This document shows, in pieces, positions 52,092 through 59,050 of a stretch of 64,000 bases of DNA; positions within the stretch are counted from its first letter, which is position 1, and every line of letters starts with the position of its first letter. Position numbers and translations under genes: made by a program. A model generated the notes under the pieces. The model did not search any database and had not been told where the DNA came from. It saw only the letters and a program-made list of their open reading frames with translations. Origin of the DNA: Tersicoccus mangrovi (GTDB lineage Bacteria > Actinomycetota > Actinomycetes > Actinomycetales > Micrococcaceae); NCBI RefSeq assembly GCF_036881825.1, contig NZ_JBAJMW010000004.1, positions 428,622 through 492,621 of the forward strand. The letters run 5' to 3'.

Positions 52092-52936
52092 GTGCACGTC
52101 GTCAGCATCACCAGTCTCAAGGGCGGCGTGGGGAAGACGACGGTCACCCTCGGCCTGGCCTCCGCGGCCCTGCACGCCGGGCTGCGGGTGCTGGTGGTGG
52201 ACCTGGATCCCCACGCGGATGCGACGACGGCCCTGGCCGTCCGACGGGGCCGCGGCATCGACGCCGGTCACCTCCTGCGCAACGACCGGCGGCAGCGCCT
52301 CTCCGAGGCGGTCGCCGCCAGCGCGTGGAGCCGCGAGGAACGCTCCCGGGTGCCCGGCACCACCGGCCGGCTCGACGTCGTGCCCGGGTCGGCGTACAGC
52401 GGCATCTTCGATCGCCCCGACCTCGGCCGCCGCGACCTGAAGCGGCTGCAGCGGATCCTCACCCGCGACGAGGAGACCGCCGCGGCCTACGACGTCGCCC
52501 TGATCGACTGCCCGCCCTCCCTCAACGGGCTCACCCGCATCGCGTGGACGGCCAGCTCCGGGGTGCTCCTGGTCGCCGAGCCGGCCCTGTTCTCCGTGGC
52601 CGGCACCGAGCGGACCCTGCGGGCGATGGACCTGTTCCGGCGCGAGTACGCCCCGGGGCTGCGCACCGCCGGCGTCGTCGCCAACCGCGTACGCCAGGAG
52701 CCCCCGAGCAGGCGTTCCGGCTGCGCGAGATGGAACGGATGTTCGCCTCGCTCCTGCTGCGACCCGCGCTCGTCGACCGCCCGGTGCTGCAGCAGATCCA
52801 GGGCGCCGCGCACGCGGTGCACCACTGGCCCGGTGCCGAGGCCGCCGCCGCGGCACGGGACTTCGACGCGGTGCTCGCCGGTCTGGGCGACCTGATCGAG
52901 GACGAGGCGCCGGACGCCCTGCCGACCACGGCCTGA
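52092..52936 (+). CDS. ParA-like P-loop ATPase, frameshifted
   Basis: Walker-type ATPase of the ParA/MinD superfamily; substrate or cargo unknown. GTG 52092 has GGAG 6 nt upstream. Residues 10-17 are the deviant Walker A KGGVGKTT, with VLVVDLDPHADATTAL and VALIDCPPSLNGL following. The frame breaks near residue 205 in a run of five C (52701-52705). Adding one C gives an uninterrupted end in another frame, EQAFRLREMERMF through to 52936, with family-like sequence. The break is likely a sequencing error, less likely a genuine pseudogene. No parB or parS is nearby, so it is not the main chromosome segregation pair. Confidence 0.75.
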
Positions 52937-53035
52937 AGCCGCGGCCCGCTACCCGGCTCCGGGGACATCCGTCGTCACCCCGGAGCGTGCGCCCCGCCTC
53001 AGCCGGACACGGCCGGACCGGTTCCGGACACGAGA

Positions 53036-53062
53036 ACGGCCGGCCCAGGAGGGACCGGCCGT
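53036..53062. terminator. Bidirectional terminator between the ParA-like and MerR genes
   Basis: ACGGCCGG-CCC, loop AGGA, GGG-A-CCGGCCGT: an 11-bp stem with one bulged A in the 173-bp convergent gap. Confidence 0.65.
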
Positions 53063-53109
53063 GACGGTGGGGGCCCGGACGGATCCGGGACGGGTTCAGG
53101 AGATGCGGG

Positions 53110-53697
53110 TCAGGAGATGCGGCGCGCCGCGCGGCGACGGCTGAGCTCGTCGTCGGGGAAGTCCTGCTGGTCCGCGTGCTCGGAGGGGAGCTCGGCGAGG
53201 CTGCCCTCGACCTCGCGCCACACCCGGCCGACCGCGATGCCGAACACGCCCTGGCCACCCTGCACCAGGTCGATGACCTCGTCGGCCGAGGTGCACTCGT
53301 ACACGCTCGCGCCGTCGCTCATCAGGGTGATCTGGGCGAGGTCCTCGACGCCGCGCTGGCGGAGGTGTTCGACCGCGGTGCGGATCTGCTGAAGGGAGAC
53401 CCCCGTGTCCAGCAGTCGCTTGACGACCTTCAGGACGAGGATGTCGCGGAAGCTGTAGAGCCGCTGCGAGCCGGAACCCGAGGCGGAGCGGACGGCCGGC
53501 TCGACGAGGCCGGTACGGGCCCAGTAGTCCAGCTGGCGGTACGTGATACCCGCGGCCTTGCAGGCGGTCGGTCCGCGGTAACCGGCGTCCTCGTCCAGGA
53601 CCGGAAGGTCCTCCGTGAACAGCAGGCCCTGAGCACCTTCGGGCTGCGCATCGTGAGCGGCGCGGCGCAGTTCGCCGGTTTCACCTTTCGGACTCAC
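53110..53697 (-). CDS. MerR-family transcriptional regulator (Rv1830-like)
   Basis: 195-aa regulator. The MerR helix-turn-helix is at about residues 40-110 (YRGPTACKAAGITYRQLDYWARTGLV and the wing RLYSFRDILVLKVVKRLLDTG). The rest is a short effector-like domain (SDGASVYECTSADEVIDLVQGGQGVFGIAVGRVWREVEGSL), the hallmark of the M. tuberculosis Rv1830 group. It is the last gene of the set gcvH-garA-merR-nuclease-merR that mirrors Rv1826-Rv1830. The 263-bp gap before it probably holds its own promoter. Ligand and targets are unknown. Confidence 0.9.
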   Translation of the reverse strand: MSPKGETGELRRAAHDAQPEGAQGLLFTEDLPVLDEDAGYRGPTACKAAGITYRQLDYWARTGLVEPAVRSASGSGSQRLYSFRDILVLKVVKRLLDTGVSLQQIRTAVEHLRQRGVEDLAQITLMSDGASVYECTSADEVIDLVQGGQGVFGIAVGRVWREVEGSLAELPSEHADQQDFPDDELSRRRAARRIS

Positions 53698-53960
53698 GTG
53701 GACCCTCCTTGATCAGTAGCTCCACTGGGGGGAAGCGGGAACCGGCCAAGTCTACCAAGAGGGGTCCCCGGCGCATCAGGGGTCACCGGTACAAGCGGTG
53801 GACCGTGATCGTGCCGAGACCCTCGTCGCGAGAGGCTGAACGGGACCCGAAGGAGCTGTCTAGGAATGACGTTAGAGGCCCGGGTGCGGCGGGTCAAAGA
53901 CCCCGGCCCGTCCGGTGCGGCGTGTCGCCCTCGCACACGCCGTCGCCGGACAGCCTGCTG

Positions 53961-54479
53961 TCAGTTCTCGAAGTCCTCGGGCTCGACGTCGTCGAGGAAC
54001 TGGCGGAACCGGCGCAGCTCGTTCTCGGCGTTCTCCTCGGACGGACGAGCAGCGGTCTCGTCGTCGTCCTCGGTGACCTCGCCGGCCTCGGTGATCTGCA
54101 CGCCGGCGTCGTCGAGCACCTCGGGGGTGCACAGGATGGGGCAGTCCACGCGGATCGCCAGGGCGATGGCGTCGGAGGCGCGGGACGAGACGGTCGCACC
54201 GGTGCCGAAGACCAGCTGCGCGTAGAACACGGCGTCGCGCACGGCGATGATGTGCACCTGGGTCAGTTCGGCCCCGAGTTCCTCGATCACGGAGACCATC
54301 AGGTCGTGCGTCATCGGCCGGGGCGGGACGATGCCCTGCTGGGCGAGCGCGATGGCGCTGGCCTCGGGCGCACCGATCCAGATGGGCAGGTGCCGCTCGC
54401 CGTGGGACTCCTTCAGGAGCACGAGCGGCTGGTTGGCCGGCAGTTCGATCCGGACGCCCAGCACCTCCATGGCGATCAT
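53961..54479 (-). CDS. Bifunctional nuclease family protein (DUF151)
   Basis: 172-aa protein of the BFN/DUF151 family (Rv1829-like). Conserved sequence: MEVLGVRIELPANQPLVLLKE, then LPIWIGAPEASAIALAQQG and SRASDAIALAIRVDCPI. Plant members have DNase/RNase activity; bacterial ones are less studied. Two starts are in frame (54479 and 54470); the first is used. An acidic tail of about 35 residues follows the core. Neighbours are the two MerR genes on the same strand. Confidence 0.88.
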   Translation of the reverse strand: MIAMEVLGVRIELPANQPLVLLKESHGERHLPIWIGAPEASAIALAQQGIVPPRPMTHDLMVSVIEELGAELTQVHIIAVRDAVFYAQLVFGTGATVSSRASDAIALAIRVDCPILCTPEVLDDAGVQITEAGEVTEDDDETAARPSEENAENELRRFRQFLDDVEPEDFEN

Positions 54480-54503
54480 CGCGCGACCTGCTCCGTCATC
54501 GGT

Positions 54504-55253
54504 TCACTCGTCCAGCCGGTCGATCCGCCCGTTGACCAGGGCGCGGTGCAGGGTCAGGCACGCCTCGCTCAGTTCCCGGGCCGCCTCGGCCGCCCGGGCC
54601 CGCGATGCGGTGTCCCGGCGGGAGGCCAGCGGCGAGATGGCCTGTTCGACGAGGCTGAGTTCCCGGTCGGCGGCCACGCGGAACGCGCGCAGGTGGCGCG
54701 GTTCGATGCCATGGGCCTGCAGCTGCACGCAGGAGCGCACCGCCGCGAGGTCGTGCTCGTTGTAGTAGCCGTCCACGGGGCTGATCAGCCCGAAGCTGAC
54801 CAGTTTCTGCAGCAGCTCGCTGGGCGCCTGCGCCTGCCGGCGCAACTCGAGGGCCGAGAGCCGGCGGGTGCGGGCGGACAGGTCCTCGGCCAGCTGCGGG
54901 GAGACCATCCGGGGGCTGACCGCCGCGGCCGGCAGGTTCTCCGGCCGCTCTCCGCGGTCGATGGCCTCGCAGTACTCCTTGATCACCTTCAGGGGAAGGT
55001 AGCGGTCCCGCTGGAGAGCGAGGATGAAGCGCAGCCGCTCGATGTCCGCGTGCGTGTACTTGCGGTACCCGGCGGGGGTCCGCTGCGGGGTGATGAGGCC
55101 CTTCTCCTCGAGAAAGCGGACCTTGGACGCGGTCACCGCGTCGAAGTCGTGCCGCAGCCGCGACAGCACCTCGCCGATGGTGAAGACGCGCCCGGATGCC
55201 CCCGTCGCCGCGGAGACCGGTGCGCGCCGCGATGCGGGGTCGGAACCGGGCAC
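54504..55253 (-). CDS. ftsR: MerR-family regulator, FtsR/Rv1828 type
   Basis: 249-aa regulator. The MerR DNA-binding domain is at about residues 23-95 (FTIGEVLSRLRHDF, VRFLEEKGLI, GYRKYTHADIERLRFI). A linker leads to a second helical domain (about 135-245; APSELLQKLVSFGLISPVDGYYNEHDLAAVRSCVQL). Its C. glutamicum orthologue FtsR activates ftsZ, and the mycobacterial orthologue is Rv1828. A perfect palindrome lies upstream of ftsZ in this window. Starts at GTG 55253, 2 nt after the garA stop; probably cotranscribed with it. Confidence 0.88.
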   Translation of the reverse strand: MPGSDPASRRAPVSAATGASGRVFTIGEVLSRLRHDFDAVTASKVRFLEEKGLITPQRTPAGYRKYTHADIERLRFILALQRDRYLPLKVIKEYCEAIDRGERPENLPAAAVSPRMVSPQLAEDLSARTRRLSALELRRQAQAPSELLQKLVSFGLISPVDGYYNEHDLAAVRSCVQLQAHGIEPRHLRAFRVAADRELSLVEQAISPLASRRDTASRARAAEAARELSEACLTLHRALVNGRIDRLDE

Positions 55254-55255
55254 CC

Positions 55256-55747
55256 TCAGGACCCGCCCTGACCCGGTTCGACGGCGGAAGGACCGGAGTC
55301 GGCGCTGCGGGCGCCCGCGGCCGCGGCGGCCCGCGACGGGTAGAAGGTGAGCCGGAACTTGCCGATCCGCACCTCGTCGCCCGACGTCAGGGTCACCTGG
55401 TCCACCCGGTCGCCGTTGACGTAGGTGCCGTTCAGGCTACGGCTGTCGACGAGGTCGAAGCCCTCGTCGGTGCGCCGGAACTCGACGTGACGCCGCGAGA
55501 CGGTGACGTCGTCGAGGAAGATGTCGGCGTTCGGGTGCCGGCCGGCCGTGGTGACCGGCTGGTCCAGCAGGAAACGGGCACCGGCGTTGGGCCCCTGGTG
55601 GGCGATGAGCAGCGCGGAGCCCACCGGCAGCGCGTCGATGGAGGCCTGCTCCTCGGGGCTGAGCCGGGGTACCACATGGTGCGCTCCGGTGATCGGAGCG
55701 ACGTTGATCGACGTCGTGTCCAACGACGACTCCCGTGGTGTGTTCAC
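55256..55747 (-). CDS. garA: FHA-domain metabolic regulator GarA/OdhI
   Basis: 163-aa phosphothreonine-binding protein that, unphosphorylated, inhibits 2-oxoglutarate dehydrogenase and glutamate dehydrogenase. The N-terminal phosphorylation motif is SLDTTS (Mtb GarA: ETTS, target of PknB/PknG). The FHA domain covers about residues 55-125: GPNAGARFLLDQPVTTAGRH, DIFLDDVTVSRRHVEF and SLNGTYVNGDRV, with the Arg, Ser and Asn phosphate contacts. It starts at GTG 55747. The neighbours gcvH and ftsR are conserved. The PASTA kinase at 37.6 kb is a possible upstream kinase, by inference only. Confidence 0.94.
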   Translation of the reverse strand: MNTPRESSLDTTSINVAPITGAHHVVPRLSPEEQASIDALPVGSALLIAHQGPNAGARFLLDQPVTTAGRHPNADIFLDDVTVSRRHVEFRRTDEGFDLVDSRSLNGTYVNGDRVDQVTLTSGDEVRIGKFRLTFYPSRAAAAAGARSADSGPSAVEPGQGGS

Positions 55748-55883
55748 GATGCTGCGTTTCCCATCCCTCCGGGGTGCGTCCCCGTGGTCATCGGCCTGGT
55801 CCGTCGCGTCGCCTGCTCCCCCGCAGCGACCGCAACGCCGAGGTACGCACCGGCTGCCGGCGCGTGGTTCCTCCGCGGTGGTC

Positions 55884-56270
55884 TCAGCCTACCTGTTGTT
55901 GATAGCCCGCCGCATCGAGCAGCTGGTCAACGGCCTGCGGGTCGTCCAGCCGGAGGTCGAAGAGCCATCCCTCCCCGTACGGGTCGGAGTTCACGAGCGC
56001 CGGATCGTCCTCGAGCGCCTCGTTGCGGGCCACGATCTCCCCGTCCAGCGGGGCGAACACCTCGCTGACGCTCTTGGTGGACTCGATCTCCCCCACGGCC
56101 TCGCCCTGGCTGATGGCGGTGCCGACCTCGGGCAGCTGCACGAACACGACGTCACCGAGCTCCTGCTGGGCGAAATCGGTGACGCCGATGCGCACCACGG
56201 TCTGCTCGTCCACCGCGGAGATCCACTCGTGCTCCTCGGTGTAGCTGAGTTCTTCGGGGATGGTGGACAT
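55884..56270 (-). CDS. gcvH: Glycine cleavage system H protein
   Basis: 128-aa lipoylated carrier of the glycine cleavage complex. The lipoyl lysine is K66 in EIESTKSVSEVFAPLDGEI. The compact fold starts at YTEEHEWI. No gcvT or gcvP is nearby; instead the gene heads the garA-ftsR set, as in many actinobacteria. This keeps GcvH beside a regulator of nitrogen and TCA metabolism. It may also act as a lipoyl relay for other enzymes, which is inference. Confidence 0.95.
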   Translation of the reverse strand: MSTIPEELSYTEEHEWISAVDEQTVVRIGVTDFAQQELGDVVFVQLPEVGTAISQGEAVGEIESTKSVSEVFAPLDGEIVARNEALEDDPALVNSDPYGEGWLFDLRLDDPQAVDQLLDAAGYQQQVG

Positions 56271-56422
56271 GAGACGCCTTCCTCGACCCGGCCTCCCTCG
56301 TCGAGGGAGAGTCCGTCGAGTATAGGCACATCACCGCACGCGCTCCGACGACTGTCCACAGGGCCCTCACCAGCGGCTTCATCGGTCCTCGGGGACCTGG
56401 TTCGACCCTGTGGACGGCTCGA

Positions 56423-56458
56423 TTGACACATTCGAACATGTGTTCGAACATGGGGTCA
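56423..56458 (+). promoter_or_regulatory. SOS promoter of imuA', probably leaderless
   Basis: TTGACA (56423-56428), 17-nt spacer, GAACAT (56446-56451), then ATG at 56458, 7 nt past the -10. Initiation would therefore fall at the start codon, giving a leaderless mRNA. Confidence 0.55.
56432..56447 (+). promoter_or_regulatory. LexA (SOS) box
   Basis: TCGAACATGTGTTCGA is a perfect match to the actinobacterial/Bacillus-type SOS consensus TCGAAC-N4-GTTCGA, lying between the -35 and -10 elements. It predicts DNA-damage induction of imuA'-imuB-dnaE2. Confidence 0.95.
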
Positions 56459-57360
56459 TGTCTCTTCCCGCCTTCTCGCCTGCGCCGGTGTCCGCCCGGC
56501 GCGGCGTGCTTCTCGCCGACGCGGGGCCGGAGGCGGACGTCCTCACGGGAGGTGCTGCCGGGGAGCACGAACCGGCCCGATCGCCGGCGGCCACCTCGGC
56601 GATCACGGCGTCCCTGCGGTCGAGGATCCGGCAGCTGGAGGCCGCCCATCTGGCAGCGCAGCGGTTCCCCGTGCCCGAGGCACTGACGCCGCTCCTGCCG
56701 CAGGGACTGGTCGCGGGATCGAGCTACGCCGTCCTCGGCTCCACCACCCTGGCGCTGAGCATGATCGCGCAGGCCTCCGCGGACGGGGCCTGGTGCGGGG
56801 CCCTGGGCATGCCGGACCTGGGCACGGAGGCCGCCGCCGGGTTGGGGATCGACCTGCAGCGGTTGATCCTCGTGCCCTCGGCCGGGCAGCAGTGGGCCGC
56901 CGTCGCGGCCGCGATGATCGACGTGCTCTCCGTAATGGTCGTCGTCCCCCCGCCCTCCATCGCCGGGGGCGACGTCGCGCGGCTGAACGCCCGGCTCCGC
57001 CAGCGGCGGGCCACGATGATCACGCTGGGACCCTGGCCGCAGACCGAGGCGACGCTGCGGGTCACCGGCAGTCGGTGGTCCGGCCTGGGATCCGGGCACG
57101 GGTATCTGACCGGGCGGAACCTGCTCGTCGAGGTGCTCGACCGGAGGGCCGGAGGACGCCGGCGCACCGGCGAGGTGGATCTGGGCGGCCCGGTGCGGCC
57201 GGGGCTCGCACTCGTCCCGGGCACGGGCACCGCGGATCCGAGCAGTACCGGATCAGGTGGCACCAGTGCCGGCAGTGTCGGTGCCGGCAGCACCGGATCA
57301 GGCAGTACCGCGTCGACGGGGCGGCCCAGCTGGGAACGCCGCGCCAGCCGGGCGGGATGA
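56458..57360 (+). CDS. imuA: Mutasome accessory protein ImuA'
   Basis: 300-aa protein of the RecA/SulA-like fold that works with ImuB and DnaE2. No strict family motif is visible; the call rests on position between an SOS box and imuB and on similarity in arrangement (IRQLEAAHLAAQRFPV, GLVAGSSYAVLGSTTLALSMIAQASADGAWCGALGM). No clear Walker A is present, as in mycobacterial ImuA'. The C-terminal 50 residues are Gly/Ser/Thr-rich low complexity. ATG 56458 is used because the promoter geometry suggests a leaderless start; an upstream in-frame ATG at 56410 precedes the promoter. Confidence 0.85.
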   Translation: MSLPAFSPAPVSARRGVLLADAGPEADVLTGGAAGEHEPARSPAATSAITASLRSRIRQLEAAHLAAQRFPVPEALTPLLPQGLVAGSSYAVLGSTTLALSMIAQASADGAWCGALGMPDLGTEAAAGLGIDLQRLILVPSAGQQWAAVAAAMIDVLSVMVVVPPPSIAGGDVARLNARLRQRRATMITLGPWPQTEATLRVTGSRWSGLGSGHGYLTGRNLLVEVLDRRAGGRRRTGEVDLGGPVRPGLALVPGTGTADPSSTGSGGTSAGSVGAGSTGSGSTASTGRPSWERRASRAG

Positions 57361-57361
57361 G

Positions 57362-58975
57362 ATGAGCCCGTCGTCAGGACGCGCGGCGACCAGGGGCACC
57401 GGCGGCAGCACCGGCACCGACCGGGTGGTCGTGGTGCTCAGCCCGCGGTGGCCCGTCATCTCGGCCCGCACCACCGGTCGGCTGCCCTCCGCCGGGCCGG
57501 CTGCCGTCGTCGACCGCGGCCGGGTGGCGGTGGCCTCCGTCGAGGCCGAGCACGACGGCGTGCAGCCCGGGCAACGACTGCGGGACGCCCAGTCCCGCTG
57601 TCCGGAACTCGCCGTCACCGGCTGGGATCCGGCAGCCGACGAGCAGGCCTTCGAGCCGGTGGTCAAGGCGCTCGAGGAGATCAGCCCGGCGGTGCAGATC
57701 ATCGAGCCCGGGCGCTGCGCGCTGCGGGCCCGCGGAGTGCGCCGCTATCACGGCACCGAGGAGGAAGCGGCCCGGGCACTGCTGCACGTGCTCGACGGGC
57801 AGCACGTGCCGGGGCGGATCGGCATCGCGGACACCCTGTTCGCGGCGCAGCAGGCGGCCGACCGGGCCACGGACGAGGTGCCGCTGGTCGTCGTCCCGGC
57901 CGGCCGGTCGGCTGCGTTCCTGGCACCGCTGCCGGTGGCGGTGCTGCCGGATCCGGTGCTGGTCTCACTGCTGCACCGGCTGGGCCGGCACACGCTGGGC
58001 GAGTTCGCCGCCATGGACGCCGGGGCCGTGCGGGCCCGGTTCGGGGCGGCCGGGGTGGACCTGCACCGGTGGGCCGCCGGGACCGATCCCCGGTCCGTCG
58101 TCGCCCGCACCCCGCCGCAGGACTTCGACCGGGTCGCCGAGTTCGAGCCCCCACTGACGCGGGCGGACCAGGTGGCCTTCGCGTTCCGGGTGGCGGCCGA
58201 GGACGTCGTCTCCACCCTGGCCGACGCGGGGCTGGCCTGCACCCGGATCCATCTGACACTGACCGGCGAGGACGGGATCGCCTCGGAGCGTTCCTGGACG
58301 CATCCCCGGCACTTCACCGCCGCCGAGATCACGGATCGGATCCGCTGGCAGCTCGAGGGCGAGGTCTCCTCGGGCCCGGCGCCCGGAGCCGGGCGCCTCG
58401 AGCAGCCCGTCGCCCGGGTCCGGCTGACCCCGGAACGCACCGAGCCGATCGGGCAGAGCGGTGACGGACTGTGGGGCGCCGGGGTGGATGAGCACGTGGA
58501 CCACGGGTTGACCCGCATCCAGTCGATGCTCGGGCACCGGGGCGTGCTCACCGCGGTCACCGGGGGCGGCCGGCTGCTGGGTGAGCGGCGGGTCCTCGTG
58601 CCGTGGGGGGACGCGGTGCCGGCGCCGGTGCGCGCCGAGGCGGCCCGGCCGTGGCCGGGTGCGCTGCCCGGTCCTCCGCCGGCCACCGTGTTCGACCGGC
58701 TGCACCCGGTGCTGCTGCTCGACGGCACGGGCGCCCCCGTGGTGCTGGCCGGGCGCGGTGAGCTCTCCGCTCCCCCGGACCGGTTGGATCCCGAGGGCAC
58801 CGGGACGACCCGGGCGGTGTTGAGCTGGGCCGGCCCGTGGCCGGTGCGGCAGCGCTGGTGGGACGCCGAACGGAACCGGCGGGTGGACCGGGTGCAGGTG
58901 ATCGACGAGACGTCGGCGGCCTGGCTGCTGGTCACCACCGGCTCCCTGTGGTGGGCCGAAGCCCGATACGACTGA
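57362..58975 (+). CDS. imuB: Mutasome hub protein ImuB (inactive Y-family polymerase)
   Basis: 537-aa Y-family polymerase homologue. The palm position that holds catalytic Asp in DinB (DMDAFY) reads VVLSPRWPVISA, so the enzyme should not polymerise, as known for ImuB. The thumb/little-finger region includes LGRHTLGEFAAMDAGAVRARFG. In mycobacteria ImuB docks on the beta clamp and recruits DnaE2. The ATG at 57362 begins one base after the imuA' TGA stop (TGAGATG), suggesting coupling. dnaE2 follows 75 bp later. Confidence 0.9.
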   Translation: MSPSSGRAATRGTGGSTGTDRVVVVLSPRWPVISARTTGRLPSAGPAAVVDRGRVAVASVEAEHDGVQPGQRLRDAQSRCPELAVTGWDPAADEQAFEPVVKALEEISPAVQIIEPGRCALRARGVRRYHGTEEEAARALLHVLDGQHVPGRIGIADTLFAAQQAADRATDEVPLVVVPAGRSAAFLAPLPVAVLPDPVLVSLLHRLGRHTLGEFAAMDAGAVRARFGAAGVDLHRWAAGTDPRSVVARTPPQDFDRVAEFEPPLTRADQVAFAFRVAAEDVVSTLADAGLACTRIHLTLTGEDGIASERSWTHPRHFTAAEITDRIRWQLEGEVSSGPAPGAGRLEQPVARVRLTPERTEPIGQSGDGLWGAGVDEHVDHGLTRIQSMLGHRGVLTAVTGGGRLLGERRVLVPWGDAVPAPVRAEAARPWPGALPGPPPATVFDRLHPVLLLDGTGAPVVLAGRGELSAPPDRLDPEGTGTTRAVLSWAGPWPVRQRWWDAERNRRVDRVQVIDETSAAWLLVTTGSLWWAEARYD

Positions 58976-59050
58976 GCCCGGCACGACTGGACTCGAGATA
59001 CCCGTGGCGAGGCGGGCGGCTCGAGGGCACGAGAAGGAAGAAGGACGGAC

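Noticed and set aside
52092..52936. Chromosomal parA of a parAB segregation system
   Set aside because: No parB, no parS sites, and no oriC-type neighbours; it is a ParA-like ATPase of unknown role.
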